20,804 nt of DNA, from positions 1 through 20,804 of the forward strand of contig NWUY0300063853.1 of assembly GCA_004151065.3 (NCBI GenBank). The letters are read 5' to 3'. The translations under genes were made by a program, and so were the position numbers. Below are positions 1-9,800 of the stretch, in pieces. How positions within the stretch are numbered: position 1 is the stretch's first letter; every line of letters begins with the position of its first letter. Under the pieces are notes generated by a model that was not told where the DNA came from, made no database searches, and saw only the letters and a program-made list of their open reading frames with translations. The stretch is from Larix sibirica. Taxonomy: Eukaryota; Streptophyta; Pinopsida; Pinales; Pinaceae.

Positions 1-181
1 AGCGGATGTGTTGCAGGTTGTATCCCTTCATTTGTTGGATGGTATAATAATAAGGACTGGCAATTTCTGTGTGGACGTAGCCCATATTGGGTGAACCATG
101 TTATATTGGTGTCTCTCTTGTATTGTGTTTATGTGATTTATATTTGCATCTTGTTTATTGTTATTGCTCTACGATCCTATT
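1..181. other. Unassigned left edge, probably more LINE ORF2
   Basis: No domain is recognisable here. Frame 1 is open for about 60 codons at the edge. The position just upstream of the LINE linker suggests decayed RT C-terminal sequence, but I cannot align it to a motif. Confidence 0.3.
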
Positions 182-1454
182 TTTCTAACAACTTGGACAA
201 GTTGTGGGAGTGGCCATAGACTCCCTTTGGCTCCGGTGGATGCTCTGAGGGACTAGGGCTTTATATTTATTGGTCAGATTAGTGATCCTATTAATACTAA
301 TGTTTACTCCCAAGAGTGGTTAAGTGAAGATTTTGTTGGTATTGTGATAGAGGTTGACATGTTAGCATAGGCCAGGTATACAACATCTCTTAGAGACAAT
401 CATATCAAGTTAAACGATAGTGAGGATTCCTTAGTCTAGTCTAGGAACCAAACATGAGGATCTTATCTTCCTATACTTGGTTATAGGGTTCTTAGAGAAG
501 AGGAGGATCATCCTGAAATGTTTTGGCGGCATGCTACTGTTTGAAAGATTTTTCTTTGGTTGGTGTTATCTAACATAATTTCTATATGGGATCTATTTCT
601 TTAGAAAATTTGGAACGGTCCAGGTAGATGCCCACTCTGTAAAGAAGGTAATGAATCAATTGAACATCTATTTATTTCTTGTTCCTACATAAGTAAGATG
701 TGGGAACATGCTTCTCAGGTTTGCAGATGACCTTTCATTTGGGCAAGTTTAACTCTTGATCAAGCTTTAGCTTCACAGACTAACAATGTGTCCTTCAAGG
801 ATCATTTAGCTCTGTCGATTATTTATATCTGGGGTGTTTAGCTTGCTAGAAATAAGGCAATGTTTGAGGATCAATTTATACCTCCTTTAGTTTATGCTTC
901 AAAAGGGTTAGTTGTTCTCATTTTTCTCCCCTCAATTGGTAAAGAATCTGAGAATTAGAAGGATTGTTGAAGAGCATATTGATAGATCGGTTCCATGGCT
1001 ATACTTTGATGGTGCATCACAAGGCAATCCATTTATGGGGGGTGTTGGGGGAATTATGTACCTGAATGATCTCCATTGGATTAAATTTGCATCAAGTGTG
1101 GGTTAAAGTACAAACAATAGAGCAAAATTAGTGGCAGTAAGGCTTGCTTTGATCCTGACCCTTGAGATGGGAGCACGGAACCTTCAAGGCTTTGGGGACT
1201 CAAAACTTGTTATCCACTGGTTGAAGGAGAGGAGACCTCCCAAAAATATCCTTTTACTTCCAATTTATGAGGATGTCATTAGATTGAAGGACCATCTATA
1301 GTCACTCAGTTTTGCCCACATTTTTAGAGAAAGGAATTCTCTTGCTAATCAATTATCCAAGACAAGTTTGCAGGTAGATGAAGGTTTGTGGCACATATGG
1401 GAAATGGACAATGATAGAGAGATTATGCATGACCCAGGTCCATATTCGGGATAG
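182..1454 (+). pseudogene. LINE (non-LTR retrotransposon) ORF2 remnant: linker, zf-RVT and RNase H
   Basis: This is the C-terminal part of a plant LINE ORF2. From 182 one frame reads through a typical post-RT linker (LRDNHIKLNDSEDSLV near 390-436), then a zf-RVT zinc motif (CPLC near 630, EHLF..C to about 683), then LARNKAMFEDQF. Around 905-912 the reading moves to another frame and continues as an RNase H domain: YFDGASQGNP (Asp at 1008), TNNRA, GDSKLVIHWLK (Asp at 1197), RERNSLANQLS, ending at a natural stop at 1452-1454. It is dead. In-frame stops lie at 254, 368, 437, 455, 542, 602, 728, 839, 1104 and 1299. Two of the four RNase H acidic residues are changed: the Glu of RAEL is Lys (1125) and the Asp of LAD is Asn (1347). 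The RT domain would lie to the left, outside or in the unreadable first 180 bases. The family call is firm; the exact clade is not. Confidence 0.85.
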
Positions 1455-1670
1455 TTCAATTCTGGTTTTTCTTGGCATATAGGTCTCTGTTTTTAACAAG
1501 TATGTATTGGTTTGAATGATAGTTTTATGAGGATACACATCTCGATGTGTTGCTTTTTGTATTCTCAATTTGCTTTCTTGAGGATTATATCCTTTGAAAT
1601 GTTTTTAGATTATGGACCTTTGCAAAATGCGGTTTATCTATTTTTTTTTTTCCAAGAAAAAAAAGTTAAT
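1455..1670 (+). repeat. Probable LINE 3' UTR and tail
   Basis: Noncoding sequence follows the ORF2 stop and ends in a T-run then an A-run (1640-1667). A short A-rich tail is the usual end of a plant LINE, so the element probably ends near 1667. No target-site duplication could be paired, because the left end lies outside the window. The two short open frames here have no protein-like features. Confidence 0.4.
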
Positions 1671-2235
1671 CAATGTACAAACTCCTTTTTTATTGATGAA
1701 ATTCTTCTCCAAATGCCATAGAAATTTTGCTCCAACTGTTGAATTTGTCCACTTTTTAATTCATTCTTTTATTCAAATTTTGCAAGAAGTGTTGAATTTG
1801 TCCACTTTTTAACTCATTCATCTTTATGTCCACCATCCTTATTTTTCGTTGCAAAATAACTAATTGACCAATCTAATCATAAATGTCAATTATCATTTTT
1901 TTTTTTAAACTATTTACAAATCAAGTTAATTAATGAACTAACTCAATCTTTGTTTTTTTTCCATTGAAATTGTTATCCAAGTGCCATAAACACCCATGGA
2001 AGTGGATCATAAATGTCCATTATCCTTATTTTATGTTGCAAAATATCTTATTAACAAATCCAATCGTAAAAGCTTATTATCTTTATTTTATTTTGCATAA
2101 AATAAAAACTATTTACAAATCAAATTAATTAATGTACAAACTCAACATTTTTTTTGTTGAATTTTTTTTCCAAATACCATAAAAATTTTACTCTAAATAT
2201 TGAATTTATCCACTTTTTAATTCACTCTTTTATAA
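1664..2235. repeat. Degenerate AT-rich tandem repeat, about three units
   Basis: Blocks recur in the same order. 'TTAAT(C/T)AATGTACAAACTC' is at about 1664 and 2127. 'GTTGAATTTGTCCACTTTTTAA' occurs near 1738 and 1792 and, diverged, near 2196. 'CCAA(A/G)TGCCATA' is at 1711 and 1978. 'ACTATTTACAAATCAA' is at 1909 and 2108. Units are roughly 180-200 bp with heavy divergence and A/T-run length changes. No coding potential is visible. It may be an old satellite-like expansion or stacked copies of a small nonautonomous element. Confidence 0.55.
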
Positions 2236-3300
2236 TATATTTAACTTTTTACATAAAAAAAAACAAAATCAACTTTAATCATCTCATTTTACACGCTAAA
2301 CTAAAATAAAATAAAAAAACAAAACAAAACTTATTTTCTTTTATATAAAATTAAAAACTTATCACCCATGCCATCAACAATTAATACATATCATGAAATC
2401 AAATTACGTGCACAACTAAAATACATTGCAAAAGCACATGCTAGATTTAGCCAAATCGTCACCTCAAACAATTACTAGAATTCAAAGTTCTCTTCAAGTC
2501 AGTGGGCCCACATACCTTATACACACCTACAACCTTTTAAACATATTATAACATGTCTTCCAATCCGTGTACACACTGCAAACTTTTACAATATCTCCTT
2601 GATATAAAATTTTAATTAAAATAAATTGAAATGTTATAAGATATATATTTATATTGTGGTTGTTTACTTATCTTATTTTCTCTTTCCTAAATAATAATAA
2701 AATACAATGATAAAAATATCTCCGAATACCATGATAAAAATTCTCAATTATAACTTTCTAAACCCACGGTAAAAGTTAAAATAACAAGTTAACACTTCAG
2801 TGTAACTTCTTAACTTTTGGTAAAATAGCAAGTTAACACTTCATTTGTAATTTTTTTCACCCCAAAGTTTAAAATTGGAAGTTACTAAAATTGCTAATTA
2901 CTTTTGATGTAGTCGAACGATTTGTTGAGTAGAAATTTTTAAAAAAATTTAGAATCATAAATATTACTAGAATTATAAATATTATTAGAATCATAAATAT
3001 TAGTTATGAAAATTGCATAATTTATGTGTCAAAGGTGTTAAATTTATTTATAAATTCAAAAACACAATTAAAACATTTAAAAATTAAAATTTATATATAT
3101 TTTTTCAAATAGTTCACGGAACATCCTCTTCTAGAGACCTAAAAGAACTTGAAATTGCGTCAAACGAATAATAATAAGATCACTCAACCACTTCGACTAA
3201 AACCAAATTGACAATTTTTTAAATATTTGTTATTGAGGAAAAAAAGCCTTAAAGGTAGCAATTAAAAAAAATCATAATTATTAAAAAATAAACGGTGGCG
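2236..3300. other. AT-rich upstream region of the PPI gene
   Basis: No open frame or RNA gene is visible. The region is very AT-rich with A and T runs. It holds a near-perfect 18-bp unit repeated three times (2951-3003, AGAATCATAAATATTACT type) and a pair of 'CAAGTTAACACTTCA' direct repeats near 2785 and 2830. The last few hundred bases are presumably the promoter of the gene starting near 3335, but I can assign no transcription-factor site with confidence. Confidence 0.4.
2951..3003. repeat. 18-bp tandem repeat, three copies
   Basis: Three consecutive units begin AGAAT(C/T)ATAAATATTA at 2951, 2969 and 2987. They differ at one or two positions. They lie about 300 bp upstream of the TATA box. 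Confidence 0.8.
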
Positions 3301-3303
3301 CTG

Positions 3304-3311
3304 TATAAATA
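3304..3311 (+). promoter_or_regulatory. TATA box of the PPI gene
   Basis: TATAAATA sits in a short GC-bearing stretch. It would put the transcription start about 30 bases downstream, near 3335-3345, leaving a leader exon of about 300 nt up to a consensus splice donor at 3638. The start site itself is inferred. Confidence 0.5.
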
Positions 3312-3334
3312 AGTATATATTTTTAAATAAACAT

Positions 3335-3808
3335 GAAATCAAGTATTTCCAGCGATGATCTCTGTGATATTGAGTTTGTTTCTATAAGGGTTTTGATCTG
3401 AGATTTCTGCGAATTCTCAGCTTCCAAATCGTGGGAAACTCTTAATATCTTCCGCATCGGCCTTAAATCTGCGTAGCAGCTTCCCGATTGCAGCTTCTCG
3501 GACAGGTTTAGCGGAATTGGGTGCTGGAAACGTGGATTTCGGTTGAGTTGGATCTCGTTTTTGGCTTAATTTGGCTTCACTTAGGCTCGATCTGGCCTTT
3601 GCATGCAGCTGCTAGTGAAAGGAAAACATCGGCAGAGGTAAGTCTTTCCCTGCAAAGATCTTGTAAATTTGGCGCCTCTGTATTTTTGGTTTTTGCCTTG
3701 CGTCAAATTTAGCTGTAATTTGTTGCCGATCAGACGATTTATAGGGGATTAGGGTTTGAGGCTTGTTGCATTTTTGAGTGATTAAATTGGATCTCTGCCG
3801 GGGGCCAG
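3335..3808 (+). other. 5' UTR with probable leader intron (3638-3808)
   Basis: The stretch is richer in GC than the upstream DNA. A perfect donor AG|GTAAGT lies at 3638. A plausible acceptor CAG ends at 3808, one base before the A of the start ATG at 3810. The putative intron (171 nt) is T-rich, as plant introns are. If it is not spliced, an in-frame TAA at 3783-3785 still blocks any upstream extension, which supports the ATG at 3810. An acceptor ending at 3731 is a weaker alternative. Confidence 0.5.
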
Positions 3809-3809
3809 A

Positions 3810-6800
3810 ATGACGGCTGAGGTGGGGAGGTGCAATGGTGTCCTGGAAGATTGTAGGGTCGAGTCTGAGGAAGTTGGGGTTAATGCAATTCCCAAACCAG
3901 TTTTGAATGAAGATAAGGTGGACATTAATTGTGGTGGTAGTGAAAGTTGTCTTGATTATGACGAACATTTTCCCGGCAGTGAACAATGTGATGCTGAATT
4001 GTCGAATGCTTCAATCGATGTGGGTGATCATGCCCCTGGACTTCCTGTCGAAGATCATGAATTGGGGAGCAGAGACGAGGGACATAGGCTAGAGTGTTTG
4101 TTAAGCGAGAATAAGGAGGTTGACGGTGAATCGGTGGACAATGGGGATGCTGCTGACTCTCAATTGAAGGTCTTGGTTGATGACCATCCTGGGATTGAGC
4201 TACATGATTTGGTAAATAAGTCGAAGGAGAAGCTTGAAGTAACCTGTTTGGTTAATGGAGATGATGGGGTTGAAGATTATTTTGTGGGGAACGAGGTTGA
4301 ATTACCTAGTTTGGTTCATGGAGATGATAAGGTTGAAGAAGATATTGTGGGGAACAGGCTTGAATTACCCTGTTTGGTTAATGGAGAAGAAAGGGTTGAA
4401 AGAGATCCTGTTGGGGACAAGCTTGAATCACCCTGTTTGGTTAATGGAAAAGAAAGGGTTGAAATAGATCTTATGGGGGACAAGCTCGAGTCACCTTGTT
4501 TGGTTAATGGAGAAGAAAGGGTTGAAAGAGATCCTTTGGGTTACAAACTTGAATCACCCTGTTTTGTTAATGGAGAGGAAAATGTTGAAAGAGATATTGT
4601 GGGGGACGAGCTTGAATTGCCCTGTCTTCTTAATGGAGAAGATGGAGCAGAAACGAATATTGTGGGGAACAATGATCTGGAGCAGAGATCGCAGCTAGTT
4701 GCTGAAGCTCAGGAGATTGATTCGCCAGAATTGGTTATTGGGAACGATGAGAAGTCTGAGGAGTATTCATTAAATGGACAGAATCAGGCCTACGAGGCTG
4801 AATTCCAGTCCTTGATTGATGACAACTGCGAGTTTGTCTCTCAGAGTATTTCAACGGAAGAACATAAGCTTGAATTATCGCCCTCAGTTGATGTAAGCTT
4901 CAAGCTAGAAGAAACAGAGAGTGTGGTGAATGGGGATAACAACCAGAAGGAGAATTTTGAATCTGAATCCCACATTGAAAATGAGGATGATGTTTGTGGC
5001 CCCGTGATAGATGAGGGGAAGCAATCGGAACCTCTGTTTTTGTTAGAATCTGTAGAACAGAAATTCACTGAATGTTTGCCAAATGGGGACACTGGGCTGG
5101 AAGCTCAGTTTGATTTAAATGGTGACAAGGAACTTGAATCAAAGTTTTCAGACATGTTAGATAGAAATTCTGGAGGCTTCAATGGCACAGTGCATGCAGA
5201 CATGCAAGAGGATGTTGCAGCTAGTGCTGATGCTTGGGTATCTACAGGCGTTCCTGTTGGGTCAAATGGTCTGTTTACTACTGTTTCAGGGAATGAGCAA
5301 AAGCCTGAAGTAGAAGTCCCTAAGAAGATGTTCTATTGCATGGTGAAAATACCAAGACACGTGGACAATAAAATTAAGGTTCAAATTCGACAGGCTCAGA
5401 TGCAATTGGATCAGAAAACCGAAAACAGGGACTTCATCAAAGCGGCCATACGGATGAAGCGGGTAACATGCTTATATATCCTCGCAAGTCTTTTAAGCAT
5501 TTTCATTGTTATTTTTGAGCACCTAATGCATCCGCATTTGAAATTTGTTTCTTATTCTTACTTTCTGTTATATTTGATTTGGTCCTTTGTGCAGGTCAGT
5601 AAGGAACAAATGCTAGAGAAGTTGAAAGCTGCAAGGCAGGAAGATAAGGCATTTCGTGATGCAATCACGTGCAAACGACAAGAGATGGAACCGGTGCAGT
5701 CAACTTTGAACAGAATAAGGAATGCAACCTCTGTAGAAGAATTTGATGACAAGGTATACTCATCTGGCGAGGAGCTTGAACGACTGAGACTTTCTGTTAT
5801 ATGTGGATGTGACTTTCTTTTATATGTGGATTTCCTTTAAATCTTTAAGGATGTGCGTTGCTAATTTATTACTTGTTATTAATGAACTTGTTAATTCTTG
5901 AAAATAGATATACCAGATGCAATATCGAATTGAGCATGAGAGTATGCCTTTACGGGAAGAAAAACAGTTGCTGCGTGATATGAAACAATTGAAGCTTTCT
6001 CGGGATCAACTATGTGCAATTGCAGGGCCTCATGATGAACTTAAAGAGGCATTTAACGATATTGATAAAATTCAAGAAAGCAGTAAGGTAATTCATTGAA
6101 GATTAATCCTCTTTGGCTTTTTTCAATCCCAAGGTCTCCATAACTTGTTTTCTATCTTTGTGTAGCTTCTGGGTCAGGAATTGGATTCGCTGAGAAAGCA
6201 GCATTTTCAAGCAGAAAAGAATGTACAGGCCAAGGTGAAAGATTTCAATGCCTCGAGCTTTGATTATAGGCAATTGCAAAATCAATGCAATGCTGCAAAT
6301 GATGTTCGGCAAGAAGCCTATGAGGCACTTAGGGCTCTAAAAAAACAAGAGTATGAGCAGGTAAGGAATCATGCTTTTCTACATTGGTTGGCTGGACTTT
6401 GTAAGATAATATTAATTAATTATAGGCTTTCCTTTCTATTTATTTTACAGTGCAAAAACAAATCAGATCAACAAGAACAAAATTCCCTAATTGTATCTTA
6501 TTTCTTTCTTTTGGTCATAGCTTAAAATTATATGCACAATATATCTAATTGTATTAATTTAAAAGTCCCGTTGCATTCTTTTACCATTTGAAGTTGACTT
6601 ATATGCAATGAATATATTATTTCTCTGCTAGTTTTCTTCACTCGATACCAAGATTTGAGACAGCAAGGAATCTTGGTGTAGGCCCCATATCTGAGGTAGT
6701 GTGTGAAGCAATTACGGTTTTCCTAGGATTTTGGATCTTAATGGCAAACAATAGCAATTCATGGCCTTCAATAATCTCTGAAGAGTTGACAGGTTTGGCT

Positions 6801-9800
6801 AATCTTGAAGCAGTTAACAAATATCTAGATGTTCAGAGGTTTTTATGTTTGGTTGGGAAACATAGAGGGAAATGTCTCTACCTACCTCCCATGAGCATGG
6901 CACCTGTAGCAGTGAAACCATGGTAGTCACTTTTATCAAGGTCATAGGTAATGCCTTAAGGTGTCAAATTTAGTGTAAGGCTCACAGCTAGCTTGTTCAT
7001 CTACTACTGGCATCCCCTCATTTATTTATTTCCGACAGTCAATAATTTAACAACTTTGAAATTCAAGCACCTACTATGAGCACATTACTCCTGCAACAAA
7101 GGGCATTGTAACATCTACTTTCTAGTTTACTTTTCCTGTCATAGGAGGTTCATGCACACAGTAGGATTTGAAGCATTTGTCAATATCGGAATATTGAAAT
7201 GCTGACAGCCACTTACATTCAGGCAAATAATATTGCAGAAACCAAAGAGTCCATGTTCACAGGGGAATGAAATAAAAACCGAAGGAAAACATGTCTAGTG
7301 TTAAGAGACCGACGTTTCGGATTTCTTCAAAGTGAGTGCATCATCAGGGTGATCTCAATACTTAGATTGGGAGGAGGAACAAATAAGGAATCGGCGGATA
7401 GATAAATATTGAAGAATGAGATTGGCTCACCATTGAAGCACAATTTTCTGCCCAAAATTTAAATGACTGTCTTGAGATTTGAGTTGGTTTATAATAGGCC
7501 TCCACGTGTCACTTATCTTCAAACCATCATCTCTGTTCAGCGTATTGATGCTTTTTTCAATTTCCAGAGTTTCTCTCATTTTTCTTAGTGTGGTGCTCTT
7601 CTCTGGCAATTAACTTTGGCTTCTCCATACAAATGCGATGAGTGTTATTCCGGGCTGTCTTAGCTATATGGTCATGAGCTATGTCGGCAGTGTGTTCTTT
7701 AATATGTACCTGGATTGAGCGACATGTCTCCCCAATATAGACCTTACTGCAAGAGCAAGGAATTGCATAAACCCCATTTTGTTGTCTAGGATCCAGAGAG
7801 TCTTTAGCAGAATCAACAAACCCCCTGATAGTGTTTGGGTAGCAAAGGCAACTGAGATGTTTGATATTGTTTGAATGTGCCAAACTATTAGCACATTGGA
7901 AGTGCTTCAAAGTTTTTTTCCATTTTGTGTTTGTTTAAATATTGTCAGCCAATGATATGAAGCACAAGATGCGACATTTAAGGCCAATTTTCCATGTTGA
8001 CACGATTACAATATTGCATGAATGTTTCTCCCAATATGACCAGCTGTACCAACAATTTAACATGGAATTTCTGATATTTTGATTTTAACTTGCCTGGAGA
8101 CAATCATATTACATTTCTTTTAGAATGCTTCTTTACAATGGAAATGGATTGCCTATTACTACATTTACTCATAGGAAACAGTAGTCGAAGACTTTAATTT
8201 CCAAATTACTGGATGTAAAGTATCGATGTTCTGTTGCTGGGTCCATTCCACATAGACTGAGGAGTTGTGCTGAAAATTAAATTTTCAGAACACAGAACTT
8301 TCATGATGAATTGATTGGACTGTCTAAGCTGCTCCATATTTTGTATTTAATTCATTCTTTCAAACTATCTTGGGCATGCAGAGGCCAGACAACCTGAGGA
8401 ATTAATCAATTTTCGACAGGGTTAACAGAAATCACCAATTAGTTGGTGATTGTAAACATGCTTTTTTTTTTAAATATTACTGGAATTTATTCTTTTATCT
8501 TTTGGACCCTTGCTAAGATATTGCCATACATGATTTTTGCAACATTAATTTTCAATGTCTCTAGTTCAGAATCACTGTAATATTTATCATAAATTCTTAT
8601 TGAATGCATCTTTTTCCAGTATATAATTGGAATATTGTTTTTAAATCTATTCAGTTTGAATGGACTTTTCAAGGTGGAATTCACTATGAGGTTCCCAGTT
8701 CTAATCTGGCTAAGGTTTACCAGCTGCTATTATCACTGGAGGTTGAGATGCCCTCACCTCTGATATTCTGGGGAAGAAGGGGGATCCCTCGAGGTTTTTC
8801 TTGGAAGCCAAAAACATTTAGGTGATATATTGTGATTTTTGGCAATTTCTCTTCAAGAATCCGTATGCTGCCTCACTTTTAACAATGTCTGCTAGTAATT
8901 GGAGAGCTTCAACATCAGTAACCGCCATTCACGATACCTTAAAACCTCTTTTTATTCCTTGTCAGTTATCCCTACACATCAGCCTAAAAAATATTTAGTT
9001 GTGGTCTATGGTTTGTTATTCTGCAGATGTGTTTTAGGTGTGCTAATTGCTGGCATATAATGTATTTATATTTAAGGTAGACAGTGAAGATGTGAAATTT
9101 CAGTGCTGGCTCTATAGTGCCCTTCGTCTCACTCGCTTTGGTAACAGGGTTTCAGAGAGTGTAAGGTTTTGGTTTGTTAGTGTCCTTGGTGCTGGCCTTG
9201 ATCGTTAACCTTTCATGTTGCCTTTTGGTTGCTAGTCTCAGGACCTGGTATAAAATCCATGTGCTGGTCTCAGGACCAGGTCCTTTTTCTTTATCCATGT
9301 GCTGGTCTCAGGACCAGGTCCTTTTTCTTTATCCATGTGTTTCTTGTGATTATTTTTTGTACATCAACTGTATTGTATACTGGAATTTTCAATAGAAACC
9401 AGTTTCCTCATCTTTTTAATATTTGAAGTTCCTCTTAATTCTGTGACAAATCAATAACAGAAGAAAAGACAAAAAATGCAAGAGGTAATTATTTTTTGTG
9501 CACTAACACTTTGTCCATATATTTTTGTGTAATTCACTTGTCTCTTCTATATTACTTGTATAAGGTTTGATTGGTCTAGTTCCCTGAATGGATACATTTA
9601 CCTAGTGGTGTTTGATTCTGTTGGAATCTCCAAAGTGAGATGCAGCTAACGACAAACCCCTAGCCAAAGACAACTTTACATTTGTAAATATGAAAACAAG
9701 GCAGTTTTTGCAAACTAATGACCTTCATTGACTTCTTTTAAGAAATTAGATATGCTCATCATGTTACACTGAGGCAATTCAGTATCACAATTTTTTTCAT

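Noticed and set aside
3612-3986. 124-codon minus-strand open frame over the leader and start of the PPI gene
   Set aside because: It is antisense to the leader intron and the first coding exon, and it shows no domain. It is a shadow of the coding bias.
4255-4698. Plus-strand frames with repeated MEKKGLKEILWGT-like text
   Set aside because: They are the +1 frame of the 63-bp repeat array. The periodicity comes from the real acidic repeat frame.
5463-5594. A genuine coding transmembrane segment in the middle of the PPI protein
   Set aside because: Good GT-AG sites, T-richness and interruption of the conserved helix fit an intron better. It is kept only as a retention hypothesis.
6638-6926. 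Overlapping short frames in intron 4 before the Penelope-like fragment
   Set aside because: There is no recognisable motif, and their splicing context is that of the intron.
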